A stretch of 31,378 nt of DNA from CAYPEK01 sp964409645. GTDB taxonomy: Bacteria; UBP15; UBA6099. Location: positions 1 through 31,378 of the forward strand of contig CAYPEK010000048.1 of assembly GCA_964409645.1 (NCBI GenBank), in the 5' to 3' direction. This document shows, one piece after another, positions 24,101 through 31,378 of the stretch (the first letter of the stretch is position 1; each line of letters starts with the position of its first letter). The notes beneath the pieces are model-generated. The model was not told where the DNA came from. It saw only the letters and a list, made by a program, of their open reading frames with translations, and ran no database searches. Made by a program: the position numbers and the translations under genes.

Positions 24101-27100
24101 ATCCGTAACTTTTACCTTAACATTAGACTCAACTTTCGTATTCGATATTTTGATGGAGGCGGCACCGCTCGAAAACGATCCTATGCCAAGAGTTGCATTT
24201 CCGCTTCCGTTATCAGTAACATTCGTCCCTGAATACCCTATGCCTGTTCCAGAGGTATTCTGAGTCGTTATGCTTATAGCAGCCGTATTATTGTAGGTGG
24301 AGATCACACCGTATGTGGAATACGCCTGAATCTGAACGGTTGAAGATGCACCGGTTTGAAGTGAAGAAGGCGAAGCAGTCAAAACGTAATGATCCACTTC
24401 AACTATTACTATTGTGCCGGTTGTGCCGTTCACTGTTGTACTCGAATCATAAACTTGAACAGGTAAAGTATGATTTCCCAGCGATGTGGATGAAACAGCG
24501 GTAACCGTCGTTGTGCATGTCGATCTATTTGAAGAATCGAATGCGCCGCATGTAAGAGTTTTCCAATTCGGCGAACCCGTATTACCTTGCAGGCTGTCAA
24601 CATCGACTTTCACATAGCCGGTTGCACCAAGCGAATTGTTTCTGTCCTGAACAACTACGGTTAACGTCGAAGAATCCGTATTGTCTCTATAGATGTATGC
24701 CGGGCTGAAAGTGGCGCTTACAATAGTCGGCGCAACATTCGCCACCTCGATGGTAGCAGTCTTGCTTCCGGTCAACCCGCCCTTGTCGTACGCAGTTAAT
24801 GTAAGTGTATAGGTTCCCGCATTGACTCCGTACGGCACAACAATTTTCGAATTCGGCGGCTGAGTCGCGAATTTTGCAAGATTGACGATATCGTGTGCAA
24901 AGCGGACCGACGACGAACCATTAATCGGAGTAAGATCGATCACCACATAATCGAGGTCTGTAAGCCCGTTAGGATCGGAAACAAATGCCGTACCGCTGGC
25001 CTGCTCCACGCCGTCCGGCTCTATTGTAGGGCCTGTTTGCGGCTCCAGTTGGAAAGAATCCACTACCGGCGGAAAATTCCTCTCGAAAGCGTAAAACGAA
25101 CCGGAATGATCGCCGAAATATACTTCGTAATCAGAATTATATTTCAATATAATCGGGCTGACCGACACATTATTCATCGTCGGATATTCCCATACGACCG
25201 AGCCTGAGACCGTATCGACCGTGCCGAACCCACCTTGATTCAAAAAAGTGTATAATAATCCGCCACCATTCACCGGGTCCCTTTGATAGACCGTGGGCGG
25301 AATATATCTCATGCTTCCTTTTGATAAGATTGGAGTAGAAGTCCACTTCAGATTGTATGAAGCGCCTTGATCCTCAATCGCATAAATATTGCCGGTGCCA
25401 TTATTGGTACCTAAATAAAATACATGATTTTGATATGCCGCCGGAGTTGATAATCCGCCAGCAAATGTAACCTGAGGCGACCAAATAGCCGCCCCTGTTG
25501 AAGGATCGAATTTATTAAAACTATTTTCCGTAACGTAATATAAATATTTCGTTCCTCCATAATCTTGTATCGAAGGTGTGTAATAACAGGCAGCCGAACA
25601 GTTAAAGTTACGGATCATGCTTCCCGTCGCCAGATCAACCATATAAACTTTGAATTGATTGGCTGCAAAAACATAATCAGTCCCGCCAATGTTTGATATC
25701 AACGCCGCACTCTTATAAAAGCTACCGGAAAGAGCACTTACGGATTTTTCAGGATATGACCATACCATTGAGGCATAAGTGGTATTATCTTTTATCGCAA
25801 ATATTCGGCCTCTGTCATTACTCCCGTTTTCGCCGTCAGATAGTATGAAAATCAAGTCTCCACCGGAAGTGTCTGCTTTAACGGCAACCGATGAATAGTA
25901 TTTTATGGATGTGAAATTCGCCGGGAATTCATTGAAAGGAGCCCAACTCCATTCCGTATTTCCGTTGGTAATATTAATTTTGTATAAATAACCATTCGAA
26001 CTTACTACATAAATATAATTCCCGTCGGTCGAAAACGCAGCGGAATTCTCTATGACAGCCCCGCTTGCCGGCGCCAAGCTTTGTGGCACCCAGCATGTCG
26101 ATCCGTCAGTTTGATTCAAACAAACAATAGTGTTGTTTTGGGTGCCGATATAAATTTTCCCGTCTTTCGCTATCGCCTGACCATTCATCGCACTGCCGAG
26201 CGATACCACCCATCTAGTGGTTAGTTTGGGATATAAAATATAGTTAGATTCATTAGTGTTATAGTCATTACATCGTTGATTGTACCACGTGTCTTCACAC
26301 GGCGTATTGCCAGTAGAGGCCGTATGCAAGTATCCTCCAGCCGCCGTGTTTACAAATACTTTTGTATAGCCGAAAGCGCTCCCGACATAAGCCCTTACCC
26401 ATCCTTCACCAGCCGCCGTTGCCGCAAGGTTTCCATCCGCATCGATCGTCCCGACACCACCTATTACTTCCCATTTTACAGAGCATGATATCGGTTGGGC
26501 GCCCGCGTGCATGGCTTCGTCGTCATAACATTCGGCATTGTATTTTTCCGTGTCGCCCATTTTCAATGTCTTTTCGGATGGTGACACTTTTATCTGGACC
26601 AGATTTCCGTTCAAAACAGCAACGTACACCGATTTTGAGCTTTTAGCGCCGGTTGTATCAATCGCTTCGACTGTAGCGGAATAACTTCCCCTCATCGACG
26701 GCAGTACCCATACGGCATCATTCCCGGAAGCCGTTATCGAGCCTCCGGAAACTTTCCACTTTATAGCAATCTCAGCGCCTTCAGGGTCCGACGCCACAAC
26801 ATGAAGATTTACGGTACCGCTAATCTCCACGGAATATTTATCTTGAGTGACTTCAGATATGACCGGAGCCGAATTGTACAAACTCAAGTAGTTGAATAAG
26901 CCCTCCGCATCCACGATCCCGCCGATCATCTGGTCCGACTTAGCCGGTCTGGCCGTTGCTTGAATCAGACCAGTTACATCGGAAGGATTAAGTGAAGGAA
27001 GAACTGAAAGAAGCAAGCCCGCGAGTCCGGATACATAACCGGCTGATATGGATGTGCCGCTTCGGTATCCGTAAGAGCCTTGCGATACCGGTATTGTCGT

Positions 27101-28924
27101 ATAAATACTTTCGCCGGGCGCTGCCGTCCTGACTGTCGCCCCATAGTTGGAAAATGTCGCGCGTCCATCATTTTTATTAATCGCGGCCACCGAAAAAGTT
27201 CGGTAAAAACCGGACGGATAAAAGTCGGACGAATCCATATTATCATTGCCGGCGGCGGCAACCAACAACGCCCCTTTGTTGTACGCGTCGTTTATTATCA
27301 CTTCGAGCAAAGACGCAGCCTGCGAATCGCTCGCCATGTACGCGCCGATACTCAAATTAATTACATCAGCCCCATTATCAGCCGCATAAGTGATCGCATT
27401 GCCCACGCTGAATATCGGACACGCCCCTGACGAATCGCAAACTTTCAGAGGCATAATCATGCATGACGGGCATACTCCAGCCAATCCGATACCATTATCC
27501 GGTTCGGCAGCGATTACTCCGGCCACCGCCGTACCGTGGCCGTAATCGTCCGTAACATTATCCGGCGCGCCCGGATCGATGAAATTATGTCCCGCTACTA
27601 TATGGCCCGATAGTTCAGGGTGCGTCGCGTCCACGCCCGAATCAACTACGGCAATAACAGGTGATGACGACGGCGACAGAGTGCCCCATACATCGTTGAG
27701 ATTGACATTGTCATAGCCCCATATCTGATCATCCGACGCTTGCGTGAATGCAGGATCATTCGGATAAGAATTAACTTTCATCAGAACATTGGGAACAGCC
27801 ATGAAAACATCGGAGTTATTCTTTAATGCGGCCTCGATATCCGCTATGTTCGAGGCGTCCGTTTTAATCTGATACACACCCGCTGCGCCGTTGTATCCTA
27901 CCACATGCGCGCCCGCGGCTTTGATTATGTTCAGAGCATTTTCTTTGCTTACTTCCGAATTGAATTTAATGAGAAGCTGTCCGGCAACTTCCGACAAACC
28001 GGTGGCCTCGTCGGTTATTATTTCCGTGTCCGCGGAATACGGGTATTCATACAGATCGCCGGAACCGAGAGTCGTGACCTTACCGGTGCTTGCACTCATT
28101 TCTCCGTAAACAGCTTTTACATAACCGGTATCGCCGGCTTTTCCGCCTGTCAGTGTAATCTCTTCGGCCTGCGAGGCAATGTCGATAAATGCATCGCCCG
28201 ATACACTCCATTGAGCGGAAACGTATTTTACAAACCGGCCGTTTGTGTCATATCCAGCGGCTTTCAGCGCAACATTTTCGCCGGAGCTTATGTCGATATC
28301 TCCGATTTTCTGCAAACTCTTCGAAAGAATTCTTATCTCGGCTATCGGCCCGGTTTTTTCGGCGGCTCTTGTCGGAGACGCTTTCAGAGTCGCCTCTTGA
28401 TTAGCATAAATCAGGTATCCATTCCAAGGTTCGAGCGTGTCTTCAGCCACATAGCTGTTCGAGCCCGAATCGTACGAATAAACCAGATGTTTAACCGCTT
28501 CGGATTCATTGAACGCCTTATCGTCTATCGTTATTCCGCTGTCAACAGGTATATCGAATAAGAAAGGGTTTCCAACTATATTCCAGCCCTGTTTCAATAT
28601 AATCGAAAACGGGCTGGACTCCGAAACAGGCATTCCGGGAATAGTTATCTCGGTTTCCCTGCTGAAATATACCCATATCCCCTTCCCGGCCGTCCATTGT
28701 TCAAGTGCGCCGCAATCTATATACTGAGTGCCGTTCACTCCAAAAACATTATCCGCCCCGAATCTCTCACAAACCTTAATTTCGACTTCAGGCAAATACG
28801 GCAGAGCGACAAGTTGCCATCCTTGATCGAACTTTACTGTCACCTGATCTGCAAATAATCGGGAAAAAGAAAATAATGCAATGATGACTGCGAGGATTAA
28901 AGGAATGATTCGTTTATCATTCAT
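21107..28924 (-). CDS. Giant secreted subtilase with Ig-like, PQQ-propeller, FN3 and NHL domains
   Basis: One open frame of 2605 residues. Signal peptide at 1-25 (ending LFA). A beta-rich region at 26-190 holds two GW-x-(L/I)-V motifs (GWQLVALP, GWNIVGNP). A propeptide-like domain spans about 305-388. The S8 subtilase domain spans about 395-681 with Asp428 (VVDSGVDATHPEL), His463 (DYGHGTAVAG), oxyanion Asn560 (AAAGNDN) and Ser625 (SGTSISAGYVSG). Next are two Ig-like domains (683-860) and a PQQ-like beta propeller with APDG/YIGTQNN-type repeats (862-1288). Two further Ig-like domains follow, then about five to six tandem Ig-like repeats (1509-2107), a fibronectin III-like domain (about 2204-2310) and an NHL propeller (about 2311-2605; YVADTDNNRISVFD, YVADTGNSRILIFD). 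No sorting domain or membrane anchor is seen at the C-terminus. A secreted protease or adhesin at the cell surface is likely; substrates are unknown. Confidence 0.9.
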   Translation of the reverse strand: MNDKRIIPLILAVIIALFSFSRLFADQVTVKFDQGWQLVALPYLPEVEIKVCERFGADNVFGVNGTQYIDCGALEQWTAGKGIWVYFSRETEITIPGMPVSESSPFSIILKQGWNIVGNPFLFDIPVDSGITIDDKAFNESEAVKHLVYSYDSGSNSYVAEDTLEPWNGYLIYANQEATLKASPTRAAEKTGPIAEIRILSKSLQKIGDIDISSGENVALKAAGYDTNGRFVKYVSAQWSVSGDAFIDIASQAEEITLTGGKAGDTGYVKAVYGEMSASTGKVTTLGSGDLYEYPYSADTEIITDEATGLSEVAGQLLIKFNSEVSKENALNIIKAAGAHVVGYNGAAGVYQIKTDASNIADIEAALKNNSDVFMAVPNVLMKVNSYPNDPAFTQASDDQIWGYDNVNLNDVWGTLSPSSSPVIAVVDSGVDATHPELSGHIVAGHNFIDPGAPDNVTDDYGHGTAVAGVIAAEPDNGIGLAGVCPSCMIMPLKVCDSSGACPIFSVGNAITYAADNGADVINLSIGAYMASDSQAASLLEVIINDAYNKGALLVAAAGNDNMDSSDFYPSGFYRTFSVAAINKNDGRATFSNYGATVRTAAPGESIYTTIPVSQGSYGYRSGTSISAGYVSGLAGLLLSVLPSLNPSDVTGLIQATARPAKSDQMIGGIVDAEGLFNYLSLYNSAPVISEVTQDKYSVEISGTVNLHVVASDPEGAEIAIKWKVSGGSITASGNDAVWVLPSMRGSYSATVEAIDTTGAKSSKSVYVAVLNGNLVQIKVSPSEKTLKMGDTEKYNAECYDDEAMHAGAQPISCSVKWEVIGGVGTIDADGNLAATAAGEGWVRAYVGSAFGYTKVFVNTAAGGYLHTASTGNTPCEDTWYNQRCNDYNTNESNYILYPKLTTRWVVSLGSAMNGQAIAKDGKIYIGTQNNTIVCLNQTDGSTCWVPQSLAPASGAVIENSAAFSTDGNYIYVVSSNGYLYKINITNGNTEWSWAPFNEFPANFTSIKYYSSVAVKADTSGGDLIFILSDGENGSNDRGRIFAIKDNTTYASMVWSYPEKSVSALSGSFYKSAALISNIGGTDYVFAANQFKVYMVDLATGSMIRNFNCSAACYYTPSIQDYGGTKYLYYVTENSFNKFDPSTGAAIWSPQVTFAGGLSTPAAYQNHVFYLGTNNGTGNIYAIEDQGASYNLKWTSTPILSKGSMRYIPPTVYQRDPVNGGGLLYTFLNQGGFGTVDTVSGSVVWEYPTMNNVSVSPIILKYNSDYEVYFGDHSGSFYAFERNFPPVVDSFQLEPQTGPTIEPDGVEQASGTAFVSDPNGLTDLDYVVIDLTPINGSSSVRFAHDIVNLAKFATQPPNSKIVVPYGVNAGTYTLTLTAYDKGGLTGSKTATIEVANVAPTIVSATFSPAYIYRDNTDSSTLTVVVQDRNNSLGATGYVKVDVDSLQGNTGSPNWKTLTCGAFDSSNRSTCTTTVTAVSSTSLGNHTLPVQVYDSSTTVNGTTGTIVIVEVDHYVLTASPSSLQTGASSTVQIQAYSTYGVISTYNNTAAISITTQNTSGTGIGYSGTNVTDNGSGNATLGIGSFSSGAASIKISNTKVESNVKVKVTDANSKIGTSGNITWTVGNPDHLAVVWTNSVPPIAINTDANIQITVYDLYDNVCTNFSNSNGFNITYDPSTPPGDPSDLTYSGTGISSTGPGTASINSGSGIFTNGVGLFKVRDASDDANIKFKVTEKTTGVTGTSTGVTWNLGALDHFVLAKISPPGNPSAGDDAEITISAYDIDGNLLSNYNNTADIVLTTTGTAATIQWSGTGVSHTPPGNGALAGGNFSGGMATVKVRNTTAETINITIYEQDTGATLSGTLNNVTWDPGPLQHFNVTAASTSAVVGNSVNVSITAKDQYENTITGYSNPNGITISQTGGTLSGFTWSGTGITDNGSPTYTATLSGSVFTNGIYEYVAVTDTKIDSGVKVVVAENVTLYSGQSQNINWTPGALGSLTISASPVGPIAAGQSTVATITAYDIYGNLKTDFNSNVSLSCLNGTLSKLVWSGSGVTPGGSGTGTLSGASFVSGAATANLTDTVPEGPIYLQAAQGVVKGKTIDVASPTWTTGPLAGVKILDAAGCGGGGIEIGNHSMNVGDILTSYAVGYDAYNNCIGAQSVTWSVTGTLDPIAAGPSTSSLFQPLNEATSGTIKADAGSGIIDYTGTIGVSSSRPTAPVLVAAGQVSQIHLSWNAVTTYEDGRPLDPASLQYKIYRTQDPSSFPTTPTYTTNLGDTTYDDTAVTNFVTYYYKIKAWIPAPVDIESDYSNQVSSASFKTQYTGGKVCGANDDPDVYYPPSTPGFLNRPGDLVIGDTVSGKTVNYIYVADTDNNRISVFDEDCTFYTTWGSYGLNLENYKAPSGILYNSGKIYVADYVNRVLEATTSDGVTQRAFTASQVWKLGWGAGGNILASSLTDKVYTIDPSSGNVLSSFSAHGAHGVVYNPSNGYIYVSDSSSHIVRAYDSSGTEVASAKLGLGYGSGYYYMNNPTDLTVDAAGNVYVADTGNSRILIFDISGTLLNVVSTADLPLGKIRSPMGISIKPNTYNLWVADFYGNRIVEFIAPVGGP
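22606..24427 (-). repeat. Tandem Ig-like repeat array inside the giant protein
   Basis: Units start with a W-x-x-G-x-L-x-H-F-like junction and contain ITxxAYDxYGN and WSGTGV segments. Junctions fall near residues 1509, 1619, 1744, 1864, 1984 and 2102, giving a period of about 110-125 residues. The units are diverged at DNA level. They probably form a rigid stalk that holds the propeller domains away from each other or from the cell. Confidence 0.8.
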
Positions 28925-28996
28925 AGTTTTAGAATTAACCGCAATCCCCCTGACAATAATATCGGCTAATTCTCATCTAAACTTAAATATCACATA

Positions 28997-29012
28997 TATA
29001 TATTAATATATA
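28997..29012. promoter_or_regulatory. AT palindrome upstream of the giant gene
   Basis: TATATATTAATATATA is a perfect 16-base palindrome about 75 bases before the start of the giant gene. It lies in a 230-base AT-rich gap (28925-29154) that holds no other gene. It may include -10-like sequence or an operator, but low complexity alone could explain it. Confidence 0.25.
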
Positions 29013-29154
29013 AAATAGTAAAAAATCAACAAATCAAACAATAATAGAATTCGTTTCGGATAACCACAACATCTGCGTTAACTGATTTTGCCTAAAAATA
29101 AACAAATAAAACGACTTTTATCAAAATGGAAAAGATGAAACTCAAAAAAGCAAT

Positions 29155-31245
29155 CTATTCATTGGGAACAACAGGCATTGTAATCATCGACTGATGCTCC
29201 TTGCCCCGATAAAAAGTCAATTCGGGCACTATGTTTTTGCCGTCTTTTGGATCATTTGACGGCGACAATTTCGGATGCAGCGGAAAAGTCGGCCAATCCG
29301 CTGCGGCGACTGCCACTCGTATTTTGTGTCCCTTTTTGAACACCCACGACGTAGGCATCAGATCGAATTTAAGTTCAACTATTCTGCCGTCTGCAAAAAT
29401 TTTGTCCTGATAATCCGCCTTTTCATAACCATGCCACGGGAGTTTCGGCAAAACATCGATACCTGTTTTGCCCCTCTTCACCATCTTATTTATGTCTTTC
29501 AATCCGGCGAACCCAGCTCTGATCGGCTGCTCTGTCACAAGGATCGCCTTACCATCCTCGGTTACATCAGAAATGTAAACATAGATATCGCCGTAATCAG
29601 CAGTCGATGATACCCATATATCAACAATCGGATGACCGGTCACTTCCGTATCCTGATTCATTGGATCAGAGTCGTAAACAAGACATTTCTTATCCAGCTC
29701 CGCTCTGTCCGGAACATCTGAGGGGATCATGTACATTTTCCATCTGTTTCCGCTTTGAGGCCCGAATCCGGAATTATGAGTAAAATCTGCCTTGTACTTA
29801 TCCTTGCCGGGTTTATCAGGTTCGTTTATCAGTTTGTTATTTTCACCGAAGTAGAAATTTACCGGCTTCCAGCCTTCAGGCGGCCAGTTCGATTCCTGCC
29901 TGATCCCACGGCCCATCACATACAAAGTAACCGGCGGCTCTTTGTCGATCCCGTTATCGACTCCTTTCAAATACTTATCGAAAAATCTCAATGTCTCCGT
30001 GGAAACGTTCTTTGTCACCTTGCTTCCGTCTTCGCCGAAATATTTATAGAACGGAGACGTCAAAATATGATAAACAGGCAGCATCAGTAACTTTGACGGA
30101 TTAGTTTTTTTTGCGGTCGAATAAAAAATTGTCGTCGAGCGAGGCTGCGCGTCGAACCAGCCTCCGAGATGGTAAATAGGCATGCCGGACTCCATTATCG
30201 GCGGCATCATGCCTGCCGGACTTATATCATATCCGTCAAGGTTGCCGTACTGCTTATCCAAACCTATTTCAGACAAATTGAAATCAATGAAACCGGCTTT
30301 GGAAATCCAATCGTTAATTTTCAAATTCTTTTCGTGATCCTTTGTTGCAAGGTAATAAATGTGTTTCCTTTTCGCCCCATCCTCATATCGCGGCTCGTCG
30401 TTCGGGTCTTCCGGATACTTGTAGTCGTCGAGGAATGTGCCGTTTTTATTAATGTCGATCGGCAACTCATCCAACAGCTCGCCGTCGCCGTCTTCATCCA
30501 CCACCGGCGCCGACGGCATGATCGGAAAACTCCCGACGGTCTTTGTTTGATTCATGTTCATTGTCCAGAGCATTTCGGAGAACGGAAGCATGAAACCGAC
30601 GCTGTAGATTCCCCCGACATATATGTCCTGAAAGCCAAATGGATAGACCATGAGGAATATGGCTTTCAGCGATTTCGGCCTGTTCGAGGCGGTCATTATC
30701 TGCGACATCGCCATGTATGAGCCGCCCTTCATGCCGACATTCCCGTCGCTCCATTCCTGCTTTGCAATCCAATCAATCAATTCCGCGCCGTCTTTGCCAA
30801 TCTGAGGGCCGAGGTCCAATCTCGATCCGAATGACGCGCCCGCGCCTCTTAAATCCGCTATCACTAATGCATAACCGTTTTCAATAAGGCTCATATCGAA
30901 ACAAAACGGCATGGGGATCAGAGCTCCGTATCCCCCCATCATATTTTTCGCGTTCGTCTTTTCGAGCGGTTTAAATGCCGCGCTTATGAATGCGCGCGAA
31001 TACGGGGTGTACTCGACTACAGTCGGGAACGACTTTCTCTCCGGGCCTTTCGACGGCAGGTATATATCCACGGCCAATTTCACGCCGTCGGACATAGTCA
31101 CGTATTCGGATTTTCTGACGTATGATTTGTACTCTTTCTTCGAGTACCCTTTATATTCAAACGGTCGGCTAATCTTTTCCTGCCCGTACGACACCGCGCA
31201 GACAGCGATTATTATTGCCGATATGAGACACAATAACCTTTTCAT
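29155..31245 (-). CDS. Secreted CocE/NonD-type hydrolase (X-Pro dipeptidyl-peptidase S15 family)
   Basis: This 696-residue alpha/beta hydrolase begins with a signal peptide (1-21). VTMSDGVKLAVDIYLP and PTVVEYTPYSR open the catalytic domain. The nucleophile is Ser176 in GMKGGSYMAMS, the acid is probably Asp365 in LGGWFDAQPRS, and His393 (LPVYHILTSP) is the candidate third residue. The C-terminal jelly-roll domain (about 500-690; DIWVSSTADYGDIYVYISDV) is typical of the family. A distinctive insertion at about 249-295 contains two EF-hand/dockerin-like loops (DEDGDGELLDE and DINKNGTFLDD) suggesting calcium binding. GGAGG lies eight bases before the ATG. Family members act on Xaa-Pro peptides or on acyl esters such as cocaine and antibiotics; the substrate here is unknown. 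It lies upstream of the giant subtilase on the same strand, 230 bases away. Confidence 0.88.
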   Translation of the reverse strand: MKRLLCLISAIIIAVCAVSYGQEKISRPFEYKGYSKKEYKSYVRKSEYVTMSDGVKLAVDIYLPSKGPERKSFPTVVEYTPYSRAFISAAFKPLEKTNAKNMMGGYGALIPMPFCFDMSLIENGYALVIADLRGAGASFGSRLDLGPQIGKDGAELIDWIAKQEWSDGNVGMKGGSYMAMSQIMTASNRPKSLKAIFLMVYPFGFQDIYVGGIYSVGFMLPFSEMLWTMNMNQTKTVGSFPIMPSAPVVDEDGDGELLDELPIDINKNGTFLDDYKYPEDPNDEPRYEDGAKRKHIYYLATKDHEKNLKINDWISKAGFIDFNLSEIGLDKQYGNLDGYDISPAGMMPPIMESGMPIYHLGGWFDAQPRSTTIFYSTAKKTNPSKLLMLPVYHILTSPFYKYFGEDGSKVTKNVSTETLRFFDKYLKGVDNGIDKEPPVTLYVMGRGIRQESNWPPEGWKPVNFYFGENNKLINEPDKPGKDKYKADFTHNSGFGPQSGNRWKMYMIPSDVPDRAELDKKCLVYDSDPMNQDTEVTGHPIVDIWVSSTADYGDIYVYISDVTEDGKAILVTEQPIRAGFAGLKDINKMVKRGKTGIDVLPKLPWHGYEKADYQDKIFADGRIVELKFDLMPTSWVFKKGHKIRVAVAAADWPTFPLHPKLSPSNDPKDGKNIVPELTFYRGKEHQSMITMPVVPNE

Positions 31246-31331
31246 CAGTTATCCTCCGATTGCAAGACCACCGCAAAATAATACGCAGAATATCACATAA
31301 TTCGCCCGGCCACAAATTTGTTTTCGCTGTA

Positions 31332-31378
31332 TGGGCCCAGTAGGATTTGAACCTACGACCAATGGATTATGAGTCCAC
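31332..31378 (-). tRNA. tRNA with CAU anticodon, probably tRNA-Ile2, 3' part only
   Basis: The minus strand shows the anticodon arm (TGGA-CTCATAA-TCCA, anticodon at 31371-31369), the T arm (GTAGG-TTCAAAT-CCTAC), the acceptor 3' strand TGGGCCC and discriminator A at 31332. CCA is not encoded. The D arm and 5' acceptor strand lie beyond the window. The variable region TTGGTC with the strand TGGGCCC matches the tRNA-Ile2 (CAU) pattern better than elongator tRNA-Met, so this is a likely TilS substrate. Automatic annotation would often call it Met. Confidence 0.85.

Noticed and set aside
22606..24427. CRISPR-like or DNA tandem repeat
   Set aside because: The periodicity is at protein level in Ig-like units of 110-125 residues. 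There are no short identical direct repeats with spacers.
27905..28561. 218-codon plus-strand open frame
   Set aside because: It is antisense to the N-terminal part of the giant subtilase gene and reads as a shadow.
31332..31378. Elongator tRNA-Met
   Set aside because: The CAU anticodon allows it, but the TTGGTC variable region and TGGGCCC acceptor strand fit tRNA-Ile2 better. The missing 5' half leaves some doubt.

Overview
The window is chromosomal DNA from a diderm (outer-membrane) bacterium. Evidence for this includes lgt, two predicted outer-membrane beta-barrel proteins that carry signal peptides, a SPOR-domain envelope protein and several other secreted proteins. A run of exactly 100 N at 12799-12898 shows that it comes from a scaffolded draft assembly, possibly a metagenome. 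I cannot name the lineage. The mix of anaerobe-style enzymes (URO-D-like protein, BKACE) with a giant secreted protein of Ig, PQQ-propeller and NHL repeats would fit a little-cultured phylum, but that is inference.

Positions 1-8178, plus strand. A 5'-truncated secreted ceramidase-like protein is followed by an unrecognised TIM-barrel protein. Next comes a tight housekeeping run: lgt, rluD-type pseudouridine synthase, tgt, yajC, a SPOR protein, trxB and a purine nucleoside phosphorylase. Several of these genes overlap by a few bases, so they are probably co-transcribed. The run covers lipoprotein maturation, RNA modification, Sec accessory function, thiol redox and purine salvage.

Positions 8179-11714. 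An AT-rich regulatory gap with two inverted repeats precedes two adjacent secreted proteins that look like outer-membrane beta-barrels. A DnaQ-type exonuclease with an N-terminal extension follows.

Positions 11722-16950. A URO-D-like protein broken by the assembly gap is divergent from a BKACE (beta-keto acid cleavage) enzyme. The BKACE gene converges on an amidohydrolase across a strong palindromic terminator. Then comes a minus-strand cassette of two paralogous STAS (anti-sigma-factor-antagonist) proteins with a 69-residue unknown protein encoded between them. A small unknown gene diverges from the cassette.

Positions 16951-21075, plus strand. A potentially structured leader precedes homoserine dehydrogenase. 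The next gene is a cofactor-independent phosphoglycerate mutase-like protein of the type proposed to act as homoserine kinase, so the pair probably makes phosphohomoserine for threonine synthesis. tilS follows.

Positions 21107-31378, minus strand. A single 2605-codon gene encodes a secreted subtilase fused to Ig-like domains, a PQQ-like propeller, about five to six tandem Ig-like repeats, a fibronectin III-like domain and a C-terminal NHL propeller. Upstream lies a secreted CocE/X-Pro dipeptidyl-peptidase-type hydrolase. The window ends in the 3' half of a CAU-anticodon tRNA that resembles tRNA-Ile2, the substrate of the TilS encoded in the same window. I saw no CRISPR array, insertion sequence, rRNA or phage gene. 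No gene-free stretch exceeds 300 bases.
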